DNA from: Demequina aurantiaca
Lineage (GTDB): Bacteria > Actinomycetota > Actinomycetes > Actinomycetales > Demequinaceae
Length of the DNA: 64,000 bases
Reading direction: 5' to 3'
Assembly: GCF_000975135.1 (NCBI RefSeq)
Contig: NZ_BBRF01000001.1
Location: 1,490,380 to 1,554,379 of the forward strand
Shown piece after piece: positions 53,999 through 64,000 of the stretch. The notes beneath the pieces were generated by a model that saw nothing but the letters and a program-made list of their open reading frames with translations, did not search any database and was not told the origin of the DNA. Every line of letters begins with the position of its first letter. Positions within the stretch are counted from its first letter, which is position 1. The position numbers were made by a program, and so were the translations under genes.

Positions 53999-54484
53999 TT
54001 ACGAGACGGTGGGGTTCGTGAAGATAATCCAGGCCGCGAAGACCGCCGTGGCCACGCCGAACGCGAGGCCGATGGTCGCGGGAATGCGGCCCACGGGGAC
54101 CTCGCCGCTCTTAAACATGGCGATTGAGCGACGCAGCCCAATGAACGACACGACGATCGCGACGAGCGACATGACGCCGTAGGGGTTGATGATCAGCGAG
54201 CCGACACCGGCGAGCATGCCGATCTGAGCCATCGCGTTGCGCGGAGGCGGGGCGGGGGCGTCGTCTCCGTCCGCGTCCTCGGCTTCCGCGGGAGGCAGGA
54301 TGGTCTGCTCGACGCTGGAGTCAGCGTCGGGGAAGTGGTTGCTGCGTTCGTTGTACTCCGCGGCCCTCGACTCGGCACTCGGGGCACCATCGACTACCTT
54401 GCCGTCGATGATCATCGGCTCGGAGCTGGGGGTGAGGTTCTCGGAATCCGAGCTGTCAGGTGTGGTGTTGTTGGGCGTAGCCAT
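53999..54484 (-). CDS. DUF4190-like small membrane protein
   Basis: A 161-residue protein with an acidic, Pro/Ser-rich cytoplasmic N-terminal half (residues 1-85) and two C-terminal membrane helices (LIINPYGVMSLVAIVVSFIGL and LAFGVATAVFAAWIIF). This arrangement resembles DUF4190 proteins of actinobacteria, whose function is unknown. The ATG at 54484 has GGAAAGG upstream; 58 further in-frame codons are not credible. It is divergent from clpP1. Confidence 0.7.
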   Translation of the reverse strand: MATPNNTTPDSSDSENLTPSSEPMIIDGKVVDGAPSAESRAAEYNERSNHFPDADSSVEQTILPPAEAEDADGDDAPAPPPRNAMAQIGMLAGVGSLIINPYGVMSLVAIVVSFIGLRRSIAMFKSGEVPVGRIPATIGLAFGVATAVFAAWIIFTNPTVS

Positions 54485-54722
54485 GGGTGCCTTTCCCGAG
54501 GCCAGGGCCTCACGGGGGTCGATTGGGTGCTGAGTTAAGCCTACGTGGTCGTCTAACACGTTGACTAATAGGCTACCCAGCGCCATGGTGGGGCCTATTG
54601 GGGTGCCCACCCCGGCATCGGCGCAAAAACGTTCACCCCGTAGCGAAACCAGGCCCAAATGGGCATCGGACGGGGGGTGGGTCGCGTTACTGTCTCACAA
54701 GACGCTCTATAGGAGGACACAC

Positions 54723-55352
54723 GTGAACGACAACACGTCACAAGAGATCACCGCGAGGGGTGACGGGGCCGGGATGGCTCTGAACGACTCGATCTTCAAC
54801 CGGTTGCTGCGCGAGCGCATCATCTGGCTCGGGGACGAGGTTCGCGACGACAACGCGAACGCGATCTGCGCGCAGCTCATGCTGCTGGCCGCGGAGGACC
54901 CCGACAAGGACATCTACCTTTACATCAACAGCCCCGGCGGCTCGATCACCGCTGGCATGGCGATCTACGACACGATGCAGTACATCAAGCCCGACGTCGC
55001 CACCGTGGCGATGGGTATGGCGGCATCGATGGGGCAGTTCCTGCTCGCGTCCGGTGCCAAGGGCAAGCGCTTTGCGACGCCCCACGCCCGCGTGCTGATG
55101 CACCAGCCGTCCGGCGGCATCTACGGCACGACGACCGACGTCCGCATCGGTGCCGAGCTCATCATGCACATGAAGAAGACGCTGTCGGCACTGACCGCAG
55201 AGCAGACCGGCAAGACCGTCGAGCAGATCACCAAGGACGCGGACCACGACCGCTGGTTCACGGCCCAGGAAGCACTCGAATACGGATTCATCGACGGCGT
55301 CATCACGCACGCGGCCGATGCTGGCGACTCGTCGCAGGGAGGCAAGAAGTGA
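54723..55352 (+). CDS. clpP1: ATP-dependent Clp protease proteolytic subunit ClpP1
   Basis: A 209-residue serine protease subunit. The catalytic Ser is in [13 protein letters not shown], His in LMHQPSGG, with the Asp further on ([16 protein letters not shown] region follows). In actinobacteria ClpP1 and ClpP2 form a mixed tetradecamer fed by ClpX or ClpC. The start is GTG at 54723 with TAGGAGG upstream. The stop overlaps clpP2 (GTGA). An imperfect CGTTC-N8-GCGAAAC site at 54630-54649 loosely resembles a ClgR box, but its spacing is off. Confidence 0.96.
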   Translation: MNDNTSQEITARGDGAGMALNDSIFNRLLRERIIWLGDEVRDDNANAICAQLMLLAAEDPDKDIYLYINSPGGSITAGMAIYDTMQYIKPDVATVAMGMAASMGQFLLASGAKGKRFATPHARVLMHQPSGGIYGTTTDVRIGAELIMHMKKTLSALTAEQTGKTVEQITKDADHDRWFTAQEALEYGFIDGVITHAADAGDSSQGGKK

Positions 55353-56050
55353 CCAACGAATACCAGGCCATTCAGGCTGCGGGTCGCACCGCTGGCGACT
55401 TTGGCGGAGCGGCACCCGCCGGCCCCTCATCGCGCTACATCCTGCCTACCTTCGAGGAGCGCACGGCCTACGGCTTCAAGCGCCAGGACCCCTACGCGAA
55501 GCTGTTCGAGGACCGCATCATCTTCCTCGGCGTGCAGATCGACGACGCCTCCGCGGACGACGTCATGGCGCAGCTGCTGGTGCTCGAGTCCCAGGACCCC
55601 GAGCGCGACATCACGCTGTACATCAACAGCCCTGGTGGCTCGCAGACCGCGTTGACCGCGATCTACGACACGATGCAGTACATCAAGCCGCAGATCCAGA
55701 CCGTGTGCCTCGGCCAGGCCGCCTCGGCAGCTGCCGTGCTGCTCGCCGCCGGACACCCGGGCAAGCGCCTCGCGCTACCCAACGCGTCCGTGATGATTCA
55801 CCAGCCTCGCATTGAGGGTGGCTCGCGCGCACAGGCCTCGGACATCGAGATCTACGCCGAGCAGATGATTCGCATGCGCGAGTGGCTCGAGGACACCCTC
55901 GCGTTCCACACGGGTCAGGAGTCGTCCAAGATCCGCGAGGACATCGAGCGCGACCGCTTCCTGACCGCAGCCGAGGCCAAGGAGTACGGCCTCGTCGACC
56001 AGGTTCTGGAGAGCCGCAAGGTCAAGGCAGTCGAGGGCATCGAATCTTAA
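55349..56050 (+). CDS. clpP2: ATP-dependent Clp protease proteolytic subunit ClpP2
   Basis: A 233-residue second ClpP subunit. The catalytic Ser is in [14 protein letters not shown] and His in [17 protein letters not shown] is the oxyanion-loop region. It has a longer N-terminus (about 40 residues before the ClpP fold) than ClpP1, probably a propeptide. The GTG start overlaps the clpP1 stop by 4 bases, ensuring equal synthesis. By family it carries the docking surface for the ATPase. Confidence 0.95.
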   Translation: MTNEYQAIQAAGRTAGDFGGAAPAGPSSRYILPTFEERTAYGFKRQDPYAKLFEDRIIFLGVQIDDASADDVMAQLLVLESQDPERDITLYINSPGGSQTALTAIYDTMQYIKPQIQTVCLGQAASAAAVLLAAGHPGKRLALPNASVMIHQPRIEGGSRAQASDIEIYAEQMIRMREWLEDTLAFHTGQESSKIREDIERDRFLTAAEAKEYGLVDQVLESRKVKAVEGIES

Positions 56051-56067
56051 GACTTACTCAATAGGGC

Positions 56068-56099
56068 AGGGCGGTTCGGGCTTCGGCCCGGACCGCCCT
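56068..56099 (+). terminator. Terminator after clpP1-clpP2
   Basis: AGGGCGGTTCGGGC pairs with GCCCGGACCGCCCT (one mismatch) over a TTCG tetraloop, followed by TTTCTCTTT. It lies 17 bases after the clpP2 stop. A further inverted pair CCGATGCC/GGCATCGG at 56113-56157 lies between it and the convergent UvrA-like gene. Confidence 0.9.
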
Positions 56100-56168
56100 T
56101 TCTCTTTCCAAGCCGATGCCGTGACGGGGCTGCGCGCTCGGGTGACCGTGGCATCGGCCGTGTGGGCG

Positions 56169-58538
<2,370 letters not shown>

Positions 58539-58783
58539 GGGATCTCCGTCCGGATGCGTTGCGCGTGGTCTTGTGCCTACTGGAAACTTACCCGAATGGG
58601 GAGGTACATGGGGAGGTGGGCGGCGCATCGGCCGGCGTTGGGCCCATCCAAAGGGGCGCGGGTTCCGAATCTGTGATGTGTCTCGCCTGAAACGTAGCGG
58701 CGAGTCGGCAGGCGCGTGTCAGGGGGCATCTGTAGCCTGGTAAAGATGGCGCTGCAGCTGAGGGCGCGAAAGGAGCTTTTCCG

Positions 58784-60043
58784 ATGACTCGTCCCACCGA
58801 CACAGGTGACCTTCTGAAGTGCACGTTCTGCGGCAAGACTCAGAAGCAGGTCAAGAAACTCATCGCGGGCCCCAACGTCTATATCTGCGACGAATGCATC
58901 GAACTGTGCAACGAGATCCTCGAGGAGGAGCTTGCCGAGGCGGTCGAGGCAGAATTCACCGACTTGCCCAAGCCACGCGAGATCTTCGACTTCCTGGGCC
59001 AATACATCATCGGTCAGGACCAGGCCAAGCGCGCGCTGTCCGTCGCGGTGTACAACCACTACAAGCGTGTGCGCGCAGGTGAGGCTAAGGCCACCGAGGA
59101 CGGCGTGGACATCGCTAAGTCCAACGTGCTGTTTATTGGCCCCACCGGAACCGGTAAGACCTATCTCGCGCAGACGCTGGCCCGCATGCTCAACGTGCCG
59201 TTCGCCATCGCCGACGCCACCGCGCTGACCGAGGCGGGCTACGTGGGTGAGGATGTCGAGAACATCCTGCTCAAGCTGCTGCAGGCCGCCGACTACGACG
59301 TCGAGAAGGCTCAGCGCGGCATCATTTACATTGACGAGATCGACAAGGTCGCGCGCAAGGCGGAGAACCCGTCCATCACACGCGACGTTTCCGGTGAGGG
59401 TGTCCAGCAGGCGCTGCTCAAGATTCTCGAGGGAGCGACGGCCTCCGTTCCGCCGCAGGGTGGGCGCAAGCACCCCCACCAGGAATTCATCCAGATCGAC
59501 ACCACCAACGTGCTGTTCATCCTGGGAGGCGCGTTCGCCGGCCTCGAGGAGATCATCTCGTCGCGCGTGGGTCGCAAGGGAATTGGGTTCGGTGCCTCGC
59601 TGAAGGAGGCCGACAACTCGGATCTGTTCTCCCACGTAACGCCGGCCGACCTGCACAAGTTCGGCCTGATCCCCGAGTTCATCGGCCGCATGCCCGTGAT
59701 CGCGACCGTCTCGCCGCTCGACGTGGACGCCATGGTGGGGATTCTCACCGAGCCCAAGAACGCCCTGGTCAAGCAGTACCAGCGCATGTTCGAGTTGGAC
59801 GACGTCGAGTTGGAGTTCGACGAGGGAGCCGTTGCGGCTATTGCCGAGCAGGCGCTCGAGCGCGGCACGGGTGCGCGTGGGCTACGTGCCATCCTCGAAG
59901 AGGTCCTGCAGGACACCATGTTCGAGGTCCCCGGCGGAGACATCGGCAGCGTGCTAGTCACGCGCGACGTGGTGCTCAACCGCGTGACCCCGGCCTTCGT
60001 GGCTCGCTCGGTGGAGCAGATAGAAGAATCAGGCGCCGCCTAG
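58784..60043 (+). CDS. clpX: ATP-dependent Clp protease ATP-binding subunit ClpX
   Basis: A 419-residue AAA+ unfoldase. The N-terminal zinc domain has CTFCGK and CDECIELC; Walker A is GPTGTGKT; the pore loop is GYVGED; Walker B is IIYIDEIDK; the ClpP-docking loop contains IGFGA. It unfolds tagged proteins for ClpP1P2. The ATG at 58784 has AAAGGAG nine bases before. The 245-base gap upstream, divergent with the UvrA-like gene, holds no other gene. Confidence 0.97.
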   Translation: MTRPTDTGDLLKCTFCGKTQKQVKKLIAGPNVYICDECIELCNEILEEELAEAVEAEFTDLPKPREIFDFLGQYIIGQDQAKRALSVAVYNHYKRVRAGEAKATEDGVDIAKSNVLFIGPTGTGKTYLAQTLARMLNVPFAIADATALTEAGYVGEDVENILLKLLQAADYDVEKAQRGIIYIDEIDKVARKAENPSITRDVSGEGVQQALLKILEGATASVPPQGGRKHPHQEFIQIDTTNVLFILGGAFAGLEEIISSRVGRKGIGFGASLKEADNSDLFSHVTPADLHKFGLIPEFIGRMPVIATVSPLDVDAMVGILTEPKNALVKQYQRMFELDDVELEFDEGAVAAIAEQALERGTGARGLRAILEEVLQDTMFEVPGGDIGSVLVTRDVVLNRVTPAFVARSVEQIEESGAA

Positions 60044-60080
60044 TTCCGCCTGCCTAGTTCCGCTTGCCTAGTTCTGCCCG
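60039..60080 (+). repeat. Three tandem 14-bp repeats at the end of clpX
   Basis: CCTAGTTCCGCCTG, CCTAGTTCCGCTTG and CCTAGTTCTGCCCG follow one another directly; the first unit contains the clpX stop codon. They look like slippage copies of the gene end. Just downstream (60090-60135) a second short duplication, CCACCCC(C/T)CAACCCGCTA, occurs twice. Confidence 0.85.
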
Positions 60081-60132
60081 GCGGGGTTCGCCCCACCCCC
60101 AACCCGCTACCTCGGCCCCACCCCTCAACCCG

Positions 60133-60193
60133 CTATTGGTCCGATTTCGCACGCTCTCAGCGGTCTCTGCGCGCTGTTGGTCCGATATGACAC
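60133..60193 (+). repeat. Two direct copies of the TTGGTCCGAT-core repeat upstream of the DUF559 gene
   Basis: CTATTGGTCCGATTTCGCAC (60133-60152) and CTGTTGGTCCGATATGACAC (60174-60193) share the 13-mer CTRTTGGTCCGAT. The matching inverted copies lie downstream of the gene at 61249-61309. Confidence 0.85.
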
Positions 60194-60303
60194 GAGATCT
60201 GTCGTCCGCGAGACTGATGTGCACATCGTGCACGTGCATTGCGCCTGTCCACAGGTTGGAGCCTTGACGCGCCGAATGCCGTTGTCAGTACTGCACTGGG
60301 TTG

Positions 60304-61239
60304 ATGGTCACTTTGCGAGCACTCAACATCCCTACACCGGGCCAAGACTTGGCGACCTGGCTCCGGGCAACCTGGCAGGCGTACAGCGCCGCCGAGTTGG
60401 AAGCGATCTTCAGCCGCAGACAGTTGCGGGCGGGTCTGGAGGCCGGCCATGTCACGCGACTTGCACCGAATGTCTACGCCGGATCAACTCACGCAGCGTC
60501 CTTCCAGACGCGCGTGGATGCGGCCATCTTATGGGCAGGGCCGTCGAGTGCCGTTGGCGGGCTGGCAGCTCTCTATCTGCATGGCGTACTGGATCAGGAA
60601 CCACCGCGGATCGAGGTGGTGGTGTGGCATGAACGACGCATGCGTGCGCGTCCCGGGTGGGTGCGAGTGAGGCGAGTGACTTACGACGCGCCAGTTCAGC
60701 ACGTAGGGCGTTGGTCGGTGGTGCCAACCGAGATCGCGATTTGCCAAGGCTTTGGTGAGTGCGCTCCTGACGTAGGGGTCAGCGTGGTGGCGCGTTCGAT
60801 GGCGACCGGAAGAGCGAGCTCGACCGCGATTGTCGAGGCCGTTGATACCTTGCCGAGAGTGAAAGGCCGTCGGGCATTGCTGCGCACGGTTGCTCAGTGT
60901 GCTGCGGGGGCTGAGAGCTATCTTGAGTGGCACGCGGCCCAAAGAGTTTTTGTAGGCAAGCCCTTCGATCGGCTTGTCAGGCAGCATCGAGTCGTTGCAC
61001 ACGGCAGGGAGTATCGGCTCGATATGTACGACCAGGAGACGCGCGTCGCAGTCGAGACGGATGGCGCTTCATTCCACTCTGGAACGGACCTCTGGCAACG
61101 CGACCTACGCCGCGATGCGGACCTGGCATCACTCGGAATTCAGACGGTGCGCTTTAGCTATCGGGACCTGCACGACAGACCGCAGTGGTGCCGTGAACGT
61201 CTACTTGCGATTCTCGCCAGCCGTAGTCCTGCTGCCTAG
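60304..61239 (+). CDS. Putative nuclease with AbiEi-like N-terminus and DUF559-type endonuclease domain
   Basis: A 311-residue protein. The N-terminal part (about 25-75) resembles the winged-helix of AbiEi-type antitoxins (AELEAIFSRRQLRAGLEAG, then RLAPNVYA). The C-terminal part (about 215-305) has the Vsr/PD-(D/E)XK pattern of DUF559 proteins: RLDMYDQETRVAVETDGASF, then RDLRRDADLASLGIQTVRF. The start is ATG 60304; the ribosome-binding site is weak. No toxin partner lies beside it. Inverted copies of a 20-bp repeat flank the gene on both sides. Confidence 0.72.
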   Translation: MVTLRALNIPTPGQDLATWLRATWQAYSAAELEAIFSRRQLRAGLEAGHVTRLAPNVYAGSTHAASFQTRVDAAILWAGPSSAVGGLAALYLHGVLDQEPPRIEVVVWHERRMRARPGWVRVRRVTYDAPVQHVGRWSVVPTEIAICQGFGECAPDVGVSVVARSMATGRASSTAIVEAVDTLPRVKGRRALLRTVAQCAAGAESYLEWHAAQRVFVGKPFDRLVRQHRVVAHGREYRLDMYDQETRVAVETDGASFHSGTDLWQRDLRRDADLASLGIQTVRFSYRDLHDRPQWCRERLLAILASRSPAA

Positions 61240-61248
61240 GCTCGCCAC

Positions 61249-61309
61249 GTGCTGGATCGGACCAATAGGGCGCACGGAGGCCCCAAAACGTGCGAGATCG
61301 GACCAATAG
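61249..61309 (-). repeat. Two inverted copies of the TTGGTCCGAT-core repeat downstream of the DUF559 gene
   Basis: GTGCTGGATCGGACCAATAG (61249-61268) and GTGCGAGATCGGACCAATAG (61290-61309) are reverse complements of the upstream pair. The outermost copy matches 60133-60152 at 19 of 20 positions. Confidence 0.85.
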
Positions 61310-61381
61310 GAGACCCAGACCCTGCCCCAACTCCAGACCCAGACCGCTAGGGAGGCTCGGTGGCGGGGGAGTTGGCTGAGG

Positions 61382-64000
61382 CTAGTCCTGGACTAGTTCC
61401 GCGTTCTCCGTACGCATCACGGTGGTGTCCGCAATCTCGTCGGGGCTACCATCCTCCGGTTGCATGCCATCCACGCCGGGCTCCAGCGCGGTGACCGCGT
61501 CGATGACCTGCATGGCACGGACCCGACCGGCGGCCATGAGATCTGGCTTGGCGGCGTTGACCGCAGCAACTTGAGCCGCAGGCACCAGCAGATCCACCGA
61601 GGCAATCTCGGTGCGCTGTGACACCTTGGCCTCGGACTTGATCTTGCGCAGTGTCGCCAGGGCGGCGCCGGCAATCGAGATGAGTTTGGGGTCGGGAGCG
61701 CCAGCGGAGTGCGTGGCGCCGGCCGCGTCACTCAGGGGCTCCGCGACGGGCCACGGAGCACGGTGCACCGAACCCTCGCGCCACCACGACCACACCTCAT
61801 CGGTCGCGAAGGGCAGGACGGGGGCGAACAGGCGCAGGAACGTCTCGAGCGCGATGGTCAATGCCGCTCGTGCCGAGGCCGCCTCACGCGAGCAGTCCGC
61901 GTAGGGATCGATGGCCTCGCCAGGAGCCGCGCCGTCGTACGCGCGCGCCTTGACCAGTTCCAGGTAGTCGTCACAGAAGGTCCAGAAGTACGTCTCCGCA
62001 ACTTCGAGCGCCTTGGTGTGGTCGTACGCGGTGAGCGCCTTGGTTGAGGCGTCAACCACCTCGGCCAGGCCGGCGAGCATGGCGCGGTCCAGCGGTTCAG
62101 TCACGATGCCGGGCACAGCGTCGTTGGCCGCGTCACCCGAGCCGCGCAGGGCGCCCCCGGTCACGTGAGCCGCGGCCTCAACGCCGGCCTCAAGGGATGA
62201 GTCAGCGGCGGTCGAAATTCCCGTCGCGCCCAGCACGAACTTGGAGGCGTTCAGCACCTTCATCGCGAGGCGACGGCCGATCTTCATCATGCCGGTGTCG
62301 AACGCCGCGTCCGTGCCCAAGCGAGCCGAGGCCGCCCAGTAGCGGACAGCATCGGAGCCGTGCTCCTCGAGCAGCCCCATGGGGGTGACGACGTTGCCCT
62401 TGGACTTGGACATCTTCTTGCGGTCGGGGTCCAGGATCCAGCCTGAGATGGCCGCGTGTTTCCACGGCAACTCGCCGTGCTCGAGGTGCGAGCGCACCAC
62501 GGTGGAGAAGAGCCATGTGCGGATGATGTCCTGGCCCTGAGGGCGCAGGTCCATGGGGAAGGTCTTCGCGAACAGCTCTGGGTTGTCGCGCCAGCCGCAC
62601 ACGATCTGAGGGGTGAGCGAAGACGTCGCCCACGTGTCCATGATGTCCTTCTCGCCAGTGAAGCCGTTGGGCTGGTCACGCTGCGACTCGTCGAAGCCTG
62701 CGGGCACGTCGGCCTGCGGGTCCACGGGAAGCATGTCCTCGGAAGGAGCCAGGGGCGAGTTGAAGTCGGGGTTGCCGTCGCCGTCGACGCGGTACCAGAC
62801 GGGGATGGGCACACCAAAGAAACGCTGACGCGAAATCAGCCAGTCTCCGGTCAGTCCCTTGACCCAGTTCTCGTAGCGCACGCGCATGAAGTCGGGAACG
62901 AAGTCGACGTTCTTGCCGGCCGCGACCAGCTCGGCGTTGAGGTCTGCATCGCGGCCGCCGTTGCGGATATACCACTGGCGGGTGGTGACGATCTCGAGCG
63001 GCTTGTCGCCCTTCTCGAAGAACTTCACCGGGTGGCTGATCTTGCGCGGCTCGCCCTCGATCAGGTCCGCCTCGGTGAGCATCTCGATAATGCGAGCCTT
63101 CGCGGAGAAGACGGTCTTTCCGGCGAGTTCCGCGTAGGCGGCCGTGGCTGCGGGCGTCTCAAGCCCCTGAGGAGGCTCGGACACGAATCGCCCGTCCCAA
63201 CCCATCACCGGCCGCGTCGGCAACTGCAATTCGCGCCACCAGGTGACGTCGGTGATGTCGCCAAACGTACAGATCATCGCGATGCCGGAGCCCTTGTCGG
63301 GCGAGGCCAGGTGGTGCGCCAGCACCGGCACCTCGACATCGAACAGCGGGGTACGCACGTGCTTGCCGAAGAGTGGCTTGTAGCGTTCGTCATCGGGGTG
63401 CGCGACCAGGGCGACGCATGCGGGGAGCAGTTCGGGGCGAGTCGTCTCGATGTACACCGAATCGAACGAGCCGGTGGCCTCCTCAGCATCGGCCGCCTTC
63501 TCGAATGCAAGGCGGTGATACGCACCTGGCTGCTCGCGGTCCTCGAGCTCGGCCTGCGCCACGGCGGTGCGGAAGGTCACGTCCCACAGGGTGGGTGCCT
63601 CGGCCTGGTATGCCTCGCCGCGGGAGAGCGAACGTAGGAAGGCCTGCTGCGCGACGGCCTGCGAGGACGGTGAGATGGTCTGGTAGGTCAGTGACCAGTC
63701 CACGGACACACCCAGGTGGCGCCACAGCGCCTCGAACTGCTTCTCGTCCTCCTCGGTCAGCCGCTCGCACAGCTCAATAAAGTTGCGGCGCGAGATGGGC
63801 TGCTGGTCCGCGGCGCGCACGGACTTACCGTCCCCGCCGTCGTGCGGGGGCACAAAGCCCTCCTGGTACGCGAGGGTCGGGTCGCATCGGACGCCGTAGT
63901 AGTTCTGGACGCGGCGCTCGGTGGGCAGGCCGTTGTCGTCCCAGCCCATCGGGTAGAACACCTCTTTGCCCTGCATGCGCTGGAAGCGCGCGATCACGTC
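61382..64000 (-). CDS. valS: Valine--tRNA ligase, 5' end beyond the window
   Basis: The C-terminal 872 residues of a class I synthetase that charges tRNA-Val. The DDNGLPTERRVQNYYG stretch, the editing (CP1) domain with ETTRPELLPACVALVAHP, and the KMSKSKGN loop are present; the HIGH motif lies upstream, outside the window. The anticodon-binding and C-terminal parts follow, with an unusually Ala/Gly-rich linker after the KMSKS domain. The frame remains open to the window edge, so the gene is partial here by truncation of the window only. Confidence 0.95.
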   Translation of the reverse strand, partial: DVIARFQRMQGKEVFYPMGWDDNGLPTERRVQNYYGVRCDPTLAYQEGFVPPHDGGDGKSVRAADQQPISRRNFIELCERLTEEDEKQFEALWRHLGVSVDWSLTYQTISPSSQAVAQQAFLRSLSRGEAYQAEAPTLWDVTFRTAVAQAELEDREQPGAYHRLAFEKAADAEEATGSFDSVYIETTRPELLPACVALVAHPDDERYKPLFGKHVRTPLFDVEVPVLAHHLASPDKGSGIAMICTFGDITDVTWWRELQLPTRPVMGWDGRFVSEPPQGLETPAATAAYAELAGKTVFSAKARIIEMLTEADLIEGEPRKISHPVKFFEKGDKPLEIVTTRQWYIRNGGRDADLNAELVAAGKNVDFVPDFMRVRYENWVKGLTGDWLISRQRFFGVPIPVWYRVDGDGNPDFNSPLAPSEDMLPVDPQADVPAGFDESQRDQPNGFTGEKDIMDTWATSSLTPQIVCGWRDNPELFAKTFPMDLRPQGQDIIRTWLFSTVVRSHLEHGELPWKHAAISGWILDPDRKKMSKSKGNVVTPMGLLEEHGSDAVRYWAASARLGTDAAFDTGMMKIGRRLAMKVLNASKFVLGATGISTAADSSLEAGVEAAAHVTGGALRGSGDAANDAVPGIVTEPLDRAMLAGLAEVVDASTKALTAYDHTKALEVAETYFWTFCDDYLELVKARAYDGAAPGEAIDPYADCSREAASARAALTIALETFLRLFAPVLPFATDEVWSWWREGSVHRAPWPVAEPLSDAAGATHSAGAPDPKLISIAGAALATLRKIKSEAKVSQRTEIASVDLLVPAAQVAAVNAAKPDLMAAGRVRAMQVIDAVTALEPGVDGMQPEDGSPDEIADTTVMRTENAELVQD

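Noticed and set aside
54630..54649. ClgR-type box upstream of clpP1
   Set aside because: CGTTC and GCGAAAC are present, but the spacing between the half-sites is one base too long and one arm is imperfect, so it is noted only as a weak resemblance.

Overview
The window comes from a high-GC Gram-positive bacterium, almost certainly an actinobacterium. Several things point there: GTG and TTG starts are common, genes are coupled by ATGA/GTGA overlaps, ClpP occurs as a tandem pair, there is a group II truncated haemoglobin, Eis-type acetyltransferases and a WXG100/DUF1023 gene set are present, and most terminators are GC-rich hairpins without a U tract. From memory, the backbone order (ssb-like, ettA, thioesterase, glbO, pepN, rpiB, tig, clpP1, clpP2, clpX, valS) follows the Mycobacterium tuberculosis interval around Rv2478c to Rv2448c. 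A member of the Micrococcales (Demequina/Cellulomonas-like) is my best guess, but the genus cannot be fixed from this sequence alone. I see no rRNA, CRISPR array, transposase or integrase.

Left part (1-27 kb): an SSB paralogue, EttA and a hot-dog thioesterase are followed by a three-gene glycine-betaine/proline ABC importer, a mscS-glbO-tesB operon, amylomaltase, two tandem M1 aminopeptidases, a divergent hypothetical/MFS pair and a four-gene overlapping operon (unknown protein, WXG100-like protein, alpha/beta hydrolase, lipoprotein). A methyltransferase-trmL pair, a small membrane protein, a cupin/pentapeptide-repeat pair and a ClC chloride transporter follow.

Middle (27-40 kb): two MarR regulators, one leading an operon with a multidrug-type ABC exporter and carrying a clear operator; a 34-residue Cys-rich peptide gene with its own U-tract terminator; a maltose-acetyltransferase-like gene; M13 peptidase; rpiB; two tandem Eis-family acetyltransferases; a CoA-binding protein; and a cysK-cysE operon. 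A 36-residue Cys-rich leader peptide precedes cysK, and an RNA stem begins at the last base of the leader's stop codon, so cysteine-responsive translational control is likely.

Accessory block (about 40.3-52.4 kb), between tRNA-Pro and tig: a coupled three-gene set (SbnA-like PLP synthase, FAD/NAD(P)-binding protein, fold-III PLP decarboxylase of the Y4yA type) that looks like an uncharacterised diamino-acid or siderophore-precursor pathway; an inverted, internally deleted second copy of the SbnA-like gene; and a 2185-residue secreted protein combining a CehA/McbA-type PHP hydrolase, a calcineurin-type phosphoesterase and four GLUG-type repeat modules, coupled to a short surface protein with an LxxTG-like tail.

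Right part (52.4-64 kb): the proteostasis core tig, clpP1-clpP2 and clpX, interrupted by a short UvrA-like ABC protein; then a DUF559-type putative nuclease flanked by two direct upstream and two inverted downstream copies of a TTGGTCCGAT-core repeat; and valS, whose 5' end lies beyond the window.
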